From NCBI GenBank assembly GCA_028748945.1, contig JAQTOL010000021.1, positions 1 through 15,565 on the forward strand: a stretch of 15,565 bases of DNA, read 5' to 3'. The number at the start of each line of letters is the position of its first letter. Position 1 is the first letter of the stretch. This DNA is from Paludibacter sp. GTDB taxonomy: Bacteria > Bacteroidota > Bacteroidia > Bacteroidales > Paludibacteraceae. Under the pieces are notes generated by a model. The model had not been told where the DNA came from. It did no database searches and saw nothing but the letters and a program-made list of their open reading frames with translations. This document shows, piece by piece, positions 7,651 through 15,442 of the stretch. A program made the position numbers and the translations under genes.

Positions 7651-8694
7651 TTAGAGGCAATAAATACTTTTACTCCTACGGGATGTTACTTCCCCGATAA
7701 TGCAGGCCTGAGGATGAAATATCTTTAAAGCCGCCATCAAGTCATTCGCTTTGTCGGTATCCACGGCCATCAGTAATCCGCCGGAAGTTTGTGCATCGCA
7801 GGCCAGCATTTTTTGTTCTACCGAAGATGTAGGAGCATAAAATACATGCTTTTTTACAAAGTCGGCATTCCGAAATGCAGCTCCGGGGATGCAGCCTGAT
7901 TCCAGTAATGAGATGACCTGAGGCAACACAGGTAAAGAACCAAGCGAAATCTGAATACTGACATCCGAAGCTTCCGCCATTTTGAGTGCATGACCCAATA
8001 AACCGAATCCGGTCACATCGGTTGCTCCCTTTACTCCAAACTGTTGCATACAAACGGCTCCGGCTTTATTGAGCATTTTCATTTGTTCCAAAGCCAGGTT
8101 GTAAGCAGCCTTATCAGCCAGACCCATGCGTTGAGCAGCCATAAGAACTCCAACTCCCAGTGGTTTTGTAAGGACAAGAAGTTGACCGGCTTTTAATCCG
8201 GCATTTGTAATTAATTTATCCGGATGAACAGTTCCTACCACTGCCAGTCCGTATTTAGGTGGATTGTCATCAATTGTATGCCCCCCCATTGTAAATGCTC
8301 CTGATTCATTAATCTTTTCCTGTCCACCGGCAAGAATATTTCGGAGGACTTCCAGCGGGATGTCTTTGGAAGGAAACATGGTGAGGTTTAAAGATAGTAA
8401 AGGCGTTCCTCCCATGGCATAAATATCACTCAATGCATTGGCTGCTGCAATCTGACCAAATGTAAAGGCATCCGAACATACAGGAGGAAAAAAATCGGTT
8501 GTCACAATTAACGCAGTATCATCATTTAAGCGATACACACCGGCATCATCATGAGTCTCAATATCCACCATGATGCGGGCATCTTTTATCAAGGGGATTG
8601 AAGACAATAAATCGGGAAGAGCAGCGGGATTAAGTTTAGCCGAACAACCTCCGGAAGCGCAGGTACTTAATAAATCAAAGGATGATGATGTCAT
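7651..8694 (-). CDS. selD: Selenide, water dikinase (selenophosphate synthetase)
   Basis: SelD makes selenophosphate, the activated selenium donor, from selenide and ATP in the cytoplasm. The 347-residue product has the N-terminal glycine-rich loop with catalytic Cys17 and Lys20 (GGCSAK), at the same numbers as in the E. coli enzyme. Other motifs are TTDFFPP (65-71, metal and nucleotide binding), NALSDIYAMGGTP (86-98), GGHTIDD (137-143) and TDVTGFGLLGH, followed by a late AQTSGGLL. The active-site residue is Cys, so no selenocysteine is needed. The ATG at 8694 is chosen over an upstream TTG at 8709 because the Cys17/Lys20 numbering then fits. It is the third gene of the mnmH-yedF-selD operon, 30 nt after yedF. 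It converges with the barrel gene at 7620 with only 30 nt between, and no terminator hairpin is visible there. Confidence 0.97.
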   Translation of the reverse strand: MTSSSFDLLSTCASGGCSAKLNPAALPDLLSSIPLIKDARIMVDIETHDDAGVYRLNDDTALIVTTDFFPPVCSDAFTFGQIAAANALSDIYAMGGTPLLSLNLTMFPSKDIPLEVLRNILAGGQEKINESGAFTMGGHTIDDNPPKYGLAVVGTVHPDKLITNAGLKAGQLLVLTKPLGVGVLMAAQRMGLADKAAYNLALEQMKMLNKAGAVCMQQFGVKGATDVTGFGLLGHALKMAEASDVSIQISLGSLPVLPQVISLLESGCIPGAAFRNADFVKKHVFYAPTSSVEQKMLACDAQTSGGLLMAVDTDKANDLMAALKIFHPQACIIGEVTSRRSKSIYCL

Positions 8695-8724
8695 AAATTT
8701 TAATTTCAATACTTTAAAAATTAA

Positions 8725-9327
8725 TCATGGATAAATAATATGGCCGGCTTCAGTCAGATGTTTTGTTATGGCAAACATATTACTGACCATGCCCACGGCT
8801 ATCAAATCTTTTATTTTATAATATTCCAGGCATTTTCCGCAGGCATAAATCGGAATACCAATATTTTCCAACGTCTGTAATGAGCGGGCTGTTACTGTTT
8901 CTTTCAGGGCTATTTTCACGCCACTGTTATATAAAAGTATGGCGGAAGGCAATTTATCCGATTCATTGAGAGAATCCAAAAAAGCTTCCATTAAAAAATG
9001 ACCAATTTCATCATCTCCGGTTCCCATAAATTCCGATTTAATAGCCACAACGAAATTTGTACTGGTTGGATTAGCACAAAAAGATTCGGGAGATGGAAAA
9101 TCTGATATGACTTCCGTTTTATTGATTGTTAGCATATGTACATTACCTTCCGTTCTGATTGTAGGTTTCAGTTTCAGTTCTTTCAAATAATTCTTTAAAT
9201 TATGAAAAGAAGTTTCATTATCGGTAAGAATTTCAATTTCTTCGCCGGCAGCGGCTTCCTGAATTCCTTTTTTTGCTAATATCAACGGAGCAGGGCAGAG
9301 CTGTCCTTTTGTATCTATAGTTTTCAT
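8725..9327 (-). CDS. yedF: Sulfurtransferase-like selenium metabolism protein YedF
   Basis: This 200-residue protein has two parts. Residues 1-70 are a TusA/SirA-like domain with the GQLCPAPLI motif (Cys11). Residues about 90-200 are a DsrE-like domain with YACGKCLEYY (Cys163 and Cys166) and GMVSNM. This architecture is that of the YedF family found with selD in selenium-using bacteria (family knowledge). It probably carries or delivers persulfide-type sulfur or selenium, but the biochemical role is not settled. The ATG at 9327 is chosen because the TusA fold begins at MKTIDTKGQ; longer starts would overlap the end of mnmH. It begins 4 nt after the mnmH stop and ends 30 nt before selD, so the three genes are an operon. 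Confidence 0.93.
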   Translation of the reverse strand: MKTIDTKGQLCPAPLILAKKGIQEAAAGEEIEILTDNETSFHNLKNYLKELKLKPTIRTEGNVHMLTINKTEVISDFPSPESFCANPTSTNFVVAIKSEFMGTGDDEIGHFLMEAFLDSLNESDKLPSAILLYNSGVKIALKETVTARSLQTLENIGIPIYACGKCLEYYKIKDLIAVGMVSNMFAITKHLTEAGHIIYP

Positions 9328-9331
9328 TTTT

Positions 9332-10363
9332 CTAATTTGATATTGTGTTATAAAATTCCAGTAATTTTCTGGCGTTTGTTTCGGGCTTATCTGAATTTGC
9401 AACAAAAGTATGAGTCATTGGCCATTGTTTCAGGATGGAAGATTCATATCCCTTGTCGTAATAACGTATGGCAATTGCGATGGCTTCTTCCAGTTCGTTA
9501 TTCATAATATGTTCAATGGCATTGGATGTTGCTTCGCGCCCCAATCGCTTTTCCAGTTTTTGAAAAGAAGTTATCAGTTCATTAGCCGGAAAATGTCCGT
9601 AGTCTTTCAAAATCTGTTTTAGCCTGAAACCCGTCTTTAATTCGAATTGAATAAATAATCCGGATTTCATGAAAGCATAAAATTCATTTGGTATATAAAC
9701 CTGACCGATATTAAGGCTTTCGCCTTCGCACCAAACCGGTTTTTGAGGATCCATATTCCGCAAACAATTGTGAAGTTCATTCCCGAATTGCTCGGTAGAA
9801 GGTTGTTCGGATTCACCCAGGGAACCGAAAGCCGATCCTTTGTGACGTGCCAGTCCTTCCAAATCGATAACCTGTTGACCTGTTCTCTGTAAATGATGTA
9901 AAATATCTGTTTTCCCACAACCCGTCGGTCCACCCAGTACAATCAGCTTCCAGGAATGAGCTGACAATAACTGTTCGAAAGAGTGGCGGTACGCTTTGTA
10001 TCCACCTTCAAGCAAGTATGTTTTAAATCCAGCTGTACGGAATAACCAGGCCATGCTGGTACTACGCATTCCACCTCTCCAGCAATACAGAAATAATGGT
10101 TTCCCTTCCGATAATTGCCTTGCTTGTCTAACAAATGTTGCCAGTTTTGGTCCGACTCTTTCAAGCCCTTTTTCTACTGCCTTGTCTTTTCCTTCTTTTA
10201 CATACAAAGTTCCAACTTCAGCCCTTTCGTCGTCTGTAAAAATGGGAAGATTTACTGCTCCGGGAATATGACCCGAGCTGAATTCGGAGGGTGTACGGAC
10301 ATCAATTATCACACCTTCACGGCTTTGTTCCAAAAAACCATCAGGTAAAAGTAAGTCTTCCAT
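9332..10363 (-). CDS. mnmH: tRNA 2-selenouridine synthase
   Basis: MnmH (SelU/YbbB) replaces the sulfur of 2-thiouridine at the tRNA wobble position with selenium from selenophosphate, through a geranylated intermediate. The 343-residue product has an N-terminal rhodanese domain (about 10-130) with DVRTPSEF and the catalytic loop LYCWRGGMRS (Cys94). A P-loop domain with Walker A GGPTGCGKT (144-152) follows. The downstream segment LEGLARHKGSAFG (168-180) is characteristic of the family. The ATG at 10363 is preferred over a start at 10393 because it puts the rhodanese fold at the usual distance from the N-terminus and leaves the -7 box at 10389-10382 upstream. It is the first gene of the selenium operon. 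Its presence with selD gives a complete selenouridine route. Confidence 0.96.
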   Translation of the reverse strand: MEDLLLPDGFLEQSREGVIIDVRTPSEFSSGHIPGAVNLPIFTDDERAEVGTLYVKEGKDKAVEKGLERVGPKLATFVRQARQLSEGKPLFLYCWRGGMRSTSMAWLFRTAGFKTYLLEGGYKAYRHSFEQLLSAHSWKLIVLGGPTGCGKTDILHHLQRTGQQVIDLEGLARHKGSAFGSLGESEQPSTEQFGNELHNCLRNMDPQKPVWCEGESLNIGQVYIPNEFYAFMKSGLFIQFELKTGFRLKQILKDYGHFPANELITSFQKLEKRLGREATSNAIEHIMNNELEEAIAIAIRYYDKGYESSILKQWPMTHTFVANSDKPETNARKLLEFYNTISN

Positions 10364-10381
10364 TAAATTTATATTGAACCT

Positions 10382-10389
10382 CAAATATA
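10382..10389 (-). promoter_or_regulatory. -7 box of the selenium operon promoter (TATATTTG)
   Basis: On the minus strand TATATTTG is a perfect TAnnTTTG, 18 nt before the mnmH ATG, giving a short leader. No good -33 element is seen at 19-20 nt; TTTC lies 16 nt upstream, inside the T-tract of the preceding gene's terminator. Confidence 0.5.
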
Positions 10390-10397
10390 GCAATAAT

Positions 10398-10433
10398 TAA
10401 TAAAAGAAAGCCACTCCCGGGAAGGAATGGCTT
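10398..10433 (-). terminator. Intrinsic terminator of the alpha/beta hydrolase gene
   Basis: On the minus strand AAGCCATTCC (10433-10424), a 6-nt loop, then GGAGTGGCTT (10417-10408) form a 10-bp stem with one mismatch. TTTCTTTTATT follows. It starts 36 nt after the hydrolase stop (10469) and separates that gene from the selenium operon. Read on the + strand it also has a short T-run, so it may work both ways. Confidence 0.75.
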
Positions 10434-10468
10434 AGTTTTACGTCGATAGTTTTTCTTTTTAACGGATC

Positions 10469-11353
10469 TCATTTATTATAAATATCCAGCAGCCAACTGT
10501 AAAAACTATCTTTCCATAATGCCACTGAATTACCCTTGTCGTAGGCTAAACCAAATCCGTGATCGCCTTTCGAATAAATATGTAATTCCGATTTATCTAC
10601 TTCAGTTACTATCGTTGTTAAGAAGGGAATTACTTTTTTTAATGGAATTTTTCTGTCATCACGGGCAATGGCCATAAAAAACGGAGGTAAATCTGCTTTG
10701 TTTTTAATTTTATTAATTTCCTGTACAATGTCTCCATGATAAATCAAACCAACAAATGCCGGTTTCCAGTCGAATGTGCCATCTACTGATTTGAAAGCCA
10801 TTCTTTCGGACAACCAACCACCTGCAGAAAATCCAATTATTCCAATTTTGTCTGCATCTACTTTCAACTCTGCCGAGAGTTCTTTTAGTTTTAAAATTCC
10901 GGTTCTTGCATCTTTATAAATTGCTCCTTTATAATCATCATACGGAATCAGAAACTTCCCGTTTTTATCCTTTTCATTTGTCTTGTATTTTACGACCAAA
11001 CAGCTTATTCCTTTCGCCGACAGCCATATTGCCAGATCAGTTCCTTCCTTATCCACCCAGTTGTTTACCAAGCCTCCACCCGGAAAAATAACCACTCCAA
11101 TGTGATTGTTATTTGATTCGGAAGCCGGAAAAAGGGTGTAAGTCGGAACGGAAACAAAACTGTAGACCCTGTTTAGTTTCGACAGGGAATTTGGGTTTAC
11201 AACAGAATCAACAAACGATTCTTTTTGGGCATAGATGACAGGATTGTTCTCAATACCATTGGGATACAATGGGAGTTCCTGCTTGTTTTGGCCTGATAAT
11301 AAACTGCTTCCCAGCAGGGAAAATAGAAAAAGAGCAACTTTATTTTTAATCAT
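10469..11353 (-). CDS. Secreted alpha/beta hydrolase (acetylxylan-esterase-like)
   Basis: This 294-residue protein has a signal peptide (MIKNKVALFLFSLLGSSLLSGQ, cleaved near residue 22). There is no lipobox Cys, so a soluble periplasmic protein is likely. It has a serine-hydrolase fold: oxyanion loop FPGGGL (90-95), nucleophile elbow GFSAGG (Ser176), probable Asp at 232 or 233 (ARDDRKIP) and probable His265 (KGDHGFG). Such enzymes in Bacteroidetes are usually carbohydrate esterases that remove acetyl or feruloyl groups (family knowledge). The substrate cannot be read from the sequence. The ATG at 11353 starts the signal peptide. It is divergent from the GH2 gene at 11755, and joint action on an acylated glycan is a reasonable inference. 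Confidence 0.86.
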   Translation of the reverse strand: MIKNKVALFLFSLLGSSLLSGQNKQELPLYPNGIENNPVIYAQKESFVDSVVNPNSLSKLNRVYSFVSVPTYTLFPASESNNNHIGVVIFPGGGLVNNWVDKEGTDLAIWLSAKGISCLVVKYKTNEKDKNGKFLIPYDDYKGAIYKDARTGILKLKELSAELKVDADKIGIIGFSAGGWLSERMAFKSVDGTFDWKPAFVGLIYHGDIVQEINKIKNKADLPPFFMAIARDDRKIPLKKVIPFLTTIVTEVDKSELHIYSKGDHGFGLAYDKGNSVALWKDSFYSWLLDIYNK

Positions 11354-11647
11354 AATTTTATTTTTCAGATTGTTATAATAGCATTTTTTTGATTTAGATA
11401 CAATTGGTTACGTGATTCTGATTTTATAAACATTTTTGTTTAATGTACAAACATACACAATCTATTTAAAGGTTCAAAGAATTCTAAAAATATATTTTAG
11501 AAAACATTCTTAAAAAACCAGGGCATGAATAAATTCAGTTACGTAATTGAGTATTTTATTTAATGTATTCCGGTGAGTTTTATTTAATTTCCGAATGGTT
11601 AAATGTACTTTCCTCAAAAGTGGGAAGACTGTACAATTTTATTGATA

Positions 11648-11727
11648 AATCGTACAAATCTTTTTTCCTCTTTATTGAATTGAAATCGCACTATATTTCC
11701 GAACAAAAACCTTATTTTTGTACGATT
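11648..11727. promoter_or_regulatory. Spaced 11-bp inverted repeat flanking the GH2 promoter (candidate operator)
   Basis: AATCGTACAAA (11648-11658) and TTTGTACGATT (11717-11727) are perfect reverse complements 58 nt apart. The right copy overlaps the -7 box, so a protein bound there would block transcription. A similar half-site, TGTACAATTT, lies at 11630. The binding protein is unknown; the Nudix regulator encoded downstream is one candidate. Confidence 0.4.
11713..11720 (+). promoter_or_regulatory. -7 box of the GH2 gene promoter (TATTTTTG)
   Basis: This is a perfect TAnnTTTG ending 34 nt before the ATG at 11755. No TTTG is visible at the usual 19-20 nt upstream, so the promoter may need an activator or be weak. 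Confidence 0.5.
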
Positions 11728-11754
11728 AATCATTGAAACCATCACAAAAACAAC

Positions 11755-13608
11755 ATGAACAAGTCAAAAATTTTTCTTTCACTTTTTCTTTTCTTTTTTG
11801 TTGCATTTTCTGCGCATTCGGGTAATGAAAACCTGATTCAAAACCCATCAGGCAGAAATACAACCACTTTAAACGGGAAATGGAATTACATTATCGACCC
11901 TTATGAAACAGGTTATTATGACTACCGTTACAAACCTTACGATGAAAGTCCTAATCCCGGAAATGGGGCCTTTTACTTAGATAAGAAACAAAAAAACAAA
12001 TCGGATCTCATTGAATACTCATTCGATAAATCGCCGACTCTTTGGGTTCCGGGTGACTGGAACTCACAGGATGAAAAGCTATTGTATTACGAAGGAACTA
12101 TTTGGTACCGGCGTTTATTTGATTATGCAAAAAAATCAACGGACCATCGGATTTTCATACATTTTGGTGCTGCAAACTACGAAAGCGATGTTTATCTGAA
12201 CGGAAAAAAATTGGGTAAACACATTGGTGGGTTTACTCCGTTTAATTATGAAATAACGACTTTGTTGAAAGAAGAAGGAAACTCATTGGTGGTCAAAGTG
12301 GATAATAAACGAAAACCGGAAGCTGTTCCTACTCTCAACACCGATTGGTGGAACTATGGTGGAATAACGCGCGATGTTTCATTGGTTGAAGTCTCGAAAA
12401 CATTTATTCAGGACTATTTAGTGCAGGTTAAAAAAGGTTCTGAAAATCTGATTACCGGTTACGTGCAGCTGAATGGTGATTTGAATCAGCAAACGGTGAA
12501 AATTACAATACCTGAGTTGAAAGTTTCTACTGAAGTAAAAACCGATTCAACCGGGAAAGCCACATTTTCAATAAAACCTAAAAGGATTGATTATTGGTGT
12601 CCGGAGAATCCAAAATTATATCAGGTTGAAATTTCATGTAACGATAATACTATTTCCGATAAGATAGGATTCCGCACCATAGAGACACGTGGAACTGATA
12701 TATTATTGAATGGAAAATCGATTTTTCTTAGGGGAATCTGTATACATGCAGAGAATGCCCTTCGGGGAGGTCGTGCCTATTCAACTGAAGATGCGCAAAT
12801 GTTGTTGAATTCAGCTAAAGAGCTAAATTGTAATTATGTGCGTCTGGCTCATTATCCGCATATGGAAAAAATGATAAGGCTGGCGGATGAGATGGGAATT
12901 TTGGTATGGGAAGAAGATCCGGTTTACTGGACTATTCAGTGGGAAAATCCGGCAACGCTGGCAAATGCCATGCAGCAATTAAGCGATGTTATTTCGCGTG
13001 ATAAAAACCGGGCAAGTGTTATTATTTGGTCCATGGCCAATGAAACTCCGGTTAGTGATGCACGAACGGAATTTCTGAAAAAACTGGCTGCACATGCACG
13101 CTCGTTAGATGACACACGTTTAATCTCAGCAGCACTTGAGACTCATAATAACCCGGCTGATCCGAATGAAAGAATCGTACAGGATCCATTTGCCGATTAT
13201 GTTGACATTGTAAATTTTAATCAATATATTGGTTGGTACGATGGGTTACCCGAAAAATGTGATAGAATACATTGGACAATCAACTATAATAAGCCGGTAA
13301 TGATTAGTGAATTTGGAGCCGGAGCATTGCAAGGCATGCATGGTGATGCACAAACCCGTTGGACGGAAGAGTATCAGGAGGATTTATATGCAAGAACTCT
13401 GAAAATGCTTTCAAAAATTCCCCAGTTTCGTGGTGTAACTCCATGGATTCTTTATGATTTCCGTTCTCCAAGACGTGTTTTACCTAATATTCAGGATGGA
13501 TGGAACCGGAAAGGTGTGATAAGCCAAAACGGAACAAAAAAGAAAGCCTTTTTTGTGTTGAAAAACTTCTACAAAGAAATGGAAATTAAATATCAGAAAC
13601 AGAGATAA
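11755..13608 (+). CDS. Secreted glycoside hydrolase family 2 enzyme, probable beta-glucuronidase
   Basis: The 617-residue product has a signal peptide (MNKSKIFLSLFLFFFVAFSA). The domains are a jelly-roll sugar-binding domain (about 30-210, with RIFIHFGAANYESDVYLNGK), an immunoglobulin-like domain (about 215-315) and a TIM barrel (about 320-610). The acid/base is Glu430 in SMANETP and the nucleophile is Glu519 in MISEFGAGA. Near the C-terminus Asn584-Arg585-Lys586 forms the N-x-K motif that contacts the uronate carboxylate in beta-glucuronidases (established for E. coli GUS). This favours beta-glucuronidase over beta-galactosidase, although the motif alone is not proof. Location is periplasmic or cell surface. 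It is preceded by a -7 box and followed by a strong terminator, so it is probably monocistronic. Confidence 0.92.
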   Translation: MNKSKIFLSLFLFFFVAFSAHSGNENLIQNPSGRNTTTLNGKWNYIIDPYETGYYDYRYKPYDESPNPGNGAFYLDKKQKNKSDLIEYSFDKSPTLWVPGDWNSQDEKLLYYEGTIWYRRLFDYAKKSTDHRIFIHFGAANYESDVYLNGKKLGKHIGGFTPFNYEITTLLKEEGNSLVVKVDNKRKPEAVPTLNTDWWNYGGITRDVSLVEVSKTFIQDYLVQVKKGSENLITGYVQLNGDLNQQTVKITIPELKVSTEVKTDSTGKATFSIKPKRIDYWCPENPKLYQVEISCNDNTISDKIGFRTIETRGTDILLNGKSIFLRGICIHAENALRGGRAYSTEDAQMLLNSAKELNCNYVRLAHYPHMEKMIRLADEMGILVWEEDPVYWTIQWENPATLANAMQQLSDVISRDKNRASVIIWSMANETPVSDARTEFLKKLAAHARSLDDTRLISAALETHNNPADPNERIVQDPFADYVDIVNFNQYIGWYDGLPEKCDRIHWTINYNKPVMISEFGAGALQGMHGDAQTRWTEEYQEDLYARTLKMLSKIPQFRGVTPWILYDFRSPRRVLPNIQDGWNRKGVISQNGTKKKAFFVLKNFYKEMEIKYQKQR

Positions 13609-13732
13609 TTGTTTGTTTCGCAACTAAATTTATTTTTCCATGAGTAATATAATTTAGACTGTTTATAGTAATATGTAACCTGTAAGTCGGAAAAAAAATC
13701 AAAATCATAGAAAATTTATCATTTTTGGCATA

Positions 13733-13752
13733 ATTGTGTTGTATAACATAAT
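13733..13752. promoter_or_regulatory. 20-bp near-palindrome upstream of the Nudix regulator (candidate operator)
   Basis: ATTGTGTTGTATAACATAAT reads ATT-n-TGTT-N4-AACA-n-AAT, with 7 of 8 outer base pairs matching across a 4-bp centre. Palindromes of about this size are what dimeric winged-helix regulators bind. It lies between the GH2 stop and the regulator start, 145 nt before the regulator ATG and just ahead of the terminator. Confidence 0.35.
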
Positions 13753-13772
13753 ATTGTGCGTATAAGAATAAG

Positions 13773-13812
13773 AAACAAGTGTTTCCTTTACACTTGTTTT
13801 TTGTTTGATTTT
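13773..13812 (+). terminator. Strong intrinsic terminator after the GH2 gene
   Basis: AAACAAGTGT (13773-13782), a 7-nt loop, and ACACTTGTTT (13790-13799) form a perfect 10-bp stem. It is followed by TTTTG and further T-rich sequence. It separates the GH2 gene from the regulator gene, although it lies 165 nt after the GH2 stop. Confidence 0.85.
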
Positions 13813-13896
13813 TTCACTAGAATAAAATAATATTAAATAGTTGATAATATGGAATATAATTGTTCCTGTTCTCAGCATATATGAAACCTTAAATCA

Positions 13897-14589
13897 ATGA
13901 CTTCTACTTTTTATCAAAATAAAGACAGTTTTCTCATTGCAGTAGACTGTATAATAATGGGTTTCCGTGAAAATGAGTTGCAGATTTTGATTGCCCGCAG
14001 ACCCTTTGAACCATTAAAAGGCAGTTGGTCATTAATGGGAGGATTTGTCAATTCTACTGAAAGTATAGATGAAGCAGCCGAAAGGGTTGTAGGCGAACTA
14101 ACAGGAATTGATAATATTTTTCTGGAGCAGGTTAGAGCTTATGGAGAATTAAATCGGGATTTGGGTGAACGTGTTGTTTCAATAGCTTACTATGCATTGA
14201 TTGACATGGATTTATTTAATCCATCTTTGACAGTAAAGAATGATACACATTGGGTTCGGCTCACCCAACTTCCGGAACTGATATTCGACCATAACAAGAT
14301 GGTAAAAGATACCATTAACATTTTGCAAAGGAAAGCGGCAGTTAAACCGATTGGTTTCAATTTGCTCGGGGAGCAATTTACTTTGCCAACTTTGCAGAGT
14401 TTATATGAATCCATTTATCAGGAAACAATTGATAAACGAAATTTCAGAAAAAAATTATTGACCATGGATATATTGGAGAAATTGGATGAAAAAGATAAAA
14501 GTTCTTCTAAAAGAGGAGCATTTTATTATCAGTTCAATAAAAACAAATACGATCAACTGATAGAACAAGGTCTCCATTTTTCACTCTGA
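13897..14589 (+). CDS. Nudix-domain transcriptional regulator, NrtR/AraR type
   Basis: This 230-residue protein has an N-terminal Nudix-like domain (about 10-145) and a C-terminal winged-helix DNA-binding part (about 160-225, with RNFRKKLLTMDILEKLDE and KRGAFYYQFN). The Nudix box keeps G-x5-E-x7-R and the final G-hydrophobic. However, its REUxEE core reads RVVGEL, losing metal-binding glutamates, so hydrolysis is unlikely. Regulators of this build in Bacteroidetes include AraR, which senses L-arabinose and represses arabinose genes (established for the Bacteroides protein). araD lies next, 108 nt downstream in the same direction, which supports an AraR role. I have left the symbol blank because other NrtR subgroups control other pathways. 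No perfect -7 box is visible upstream. Confidence 0.9.
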   Translation: MTSTFYQNKDSFLIAVDCIIMGFRENELQILIARRPFEPLKGSWSLMGGFVNSTESIDEAAERVVGELTGIDNIFLEQVRAYGELNRDLGERVVSIAYYALIDMDLFNPSLTVKNDTHWVRLTQLPELIFDHNKMVKDTINILQRKAAVKPIGFNLLGEQFTLPTLQSLYESIYQETIDKRNFRKKLLTMDILEKLDEKDKSSSKRGAFYYQFNKNKYDQLIEQGLHFSL

Positions 14590-14659
14590 TTTTTTTATTT
14601 AATTAAGTGTATTTCCAACCCGAATAACTTTTGGAGTAAGAAATAGGATGAAAGCAGTA

Positions 14660-14697
14660 GGTAAATAAGATAGTAAAATAAAATAGTAAATAGTAAG
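14660..14697 (+). repeat. A-rich leader with short ATAGTAA repeats before araD
   Basis: Three overlapping or near-tandem ATAGTAA words lie in the last 30 nt before the araD ATG (for example AAATAGTAAATAGTAAG at the end). They give an AT-rich, purine-heavy leader. No Shine-Dalgarno is visible. Such unstructured A-rich leaders are normal for Bacteroidetes translation starts. Confidence 0.45.
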
Positions 14698-15381
14698 ATG
14701 TTAGAAGCATTAAAAGAAGAAGTATTTCGGGCTAATCTTGATTTGGTAAAACACGGATTGGTGATATTCACCTGGGGAAATGTAAGTGCTATCGATCGTG
14801 AAACAGGACTGGTAGTTATAAAACCATCCGGTGTTTCGTACGACGATATGAAAGCAGAAGATATGGTAGTGGTAGATTTGAATGGAAAAATTATTGAAGG
14901 AAAATTAAAACCGTCATCAGATACTGCAACTCATCTTGTTCTTTATAAATCATTTTTAAATATTGGTGGAATTGTACATACACATTCAACGTATGCAACA
15001 GCCTGGGCACAAGCCGGATGCGATATTCCAAATATTGGAACAACTCATGCCGATTATTTCAGCGATGCAATTCCCTGTACCCGCGACATGACTCAGTCTG
15101 AAATAGAAGGTGAGTACGAACTGGAAACAGGAAACGTTATTATAGATTGTTTCAGTGGAAAAAATCCGGATTTTATCCCCGGAGTACTGGTAAAAAACCA
15201 TGGTCCTTTTTCGTGGGGAAAAAATGCACACGATGCCGTACACAATGCCGTGGTGATGGAACAGGTTGGAAAAATGGCGTACATTGCATACGGGGTTAAT
15301 CCAAATTTGACCATGAATGACCATTTGATTAAAAAGCATTTTTATCGAAAGCATGGGCCCGGAGCTTATTACGGGCAGTAA
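14698..15381 (+). CDS. araD: L-ribulose-5-phosphate 4-epimerase
   Basis: AraD converts L-ribulose 5-phosphate to D-xylulose 5-phosphate, the last step that brings L-arabinose into the pentose phosphate pathway. It is a cytoplasmic class-II-aldolase-fold zinc enzyme. The 227 residues match the usual length (about 231 in E. coli). Visible motifs: TWGNVSA (25-31) and KPSGVSYDD (42-50) for phosphate binding; SSD (73-75); zinc ligands His94, His96 ([12 protein letters not shown]) and His168 ([10 protein letters not shown]); catalytic Asp119 in [18 protein letters not shown]; and the C-terminal HGPGAYYGQ with its Tyr. All are intact. araA and araB are not in the window and may follow. Non-coding DNA with repeats follows the stop directly. 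Confidence 0.96.
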   Translation: MLEALKEEVFRANLDLVKHGLVIFTWGNVSAIDRETGLVVIKPSGVSYDDMKAEDMVVVDLNGKIIEGKLKPSSDTATHLVLYKSFLNIGGIVHTHSTYATAWAQAGCDIPNIGTTHADYFSDAIPCTRDMTQSEIEGEYELETGNVIIDCFSGKNPDFIPGVLVKNHGPFSWGKNAHDAVHNAVVMEQVGKMAYIAYGVNPNLTMNDHLIKKHFYRKHGPGAYYGQ

Positions 15382-15382
15382 A

Positions 15383-15417
15383 GCCCCCTATCCCGATAGC
15401 TATCGGGACCCCAAGGA
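15383..15417. repeat. Intergenic repeat with perfect 18-bp palindrome
   Basis: TCCCGATAGCTATCGGGA (15391-15408) is a perfect palindrome. It is flanked by GCCCCCTA on the left and CCCCAAGGAGGACTT on the right, which are themselves roughly complementary outer arms. It begins right after the araD stop. The same core is common between genes in Bacteroidetes, from general knowledge. No T-tract follows, so it is not an obvious intrinsic terminator. Confidence 0.7.
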
Positions 15418-15442
15418 GGACTTAAAGATATAATATGTATCA

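Larger units (their letters stand above)
11354..11754. other. 401-bp divergent intergenic region between esterase and GH2 genes
   Basis: No credible gene is present. The region is very AT-rich. It holds a good -7 box for the GH2 gene (11713-11720), an 11-bp perfect inverted repeat around that promoter (11648-11658 with 11717-11727), and five GTAC words (11445, 11605, 11631, 11652, 11720). It also has two copies of TTACGTRATT (about 11408 and 11539). I see no clear promoter for the minus-strand hydrolase. Confidence 0.7.

Noticed and set aside
7742..8053. Open frame of 103 codons overlapping selD on the same strand
   Set aside because: It lies wholly inside selD in another frame. selD has all its motifs, and the shadow product is Cys/Arg-rich with no recognisable fold.
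14986..15354. Antisense open frame of 122 codons across araD
   Set aside because: araD is fully supported by motifs; the antisense product shows no domain and there is no promoter signal for it.
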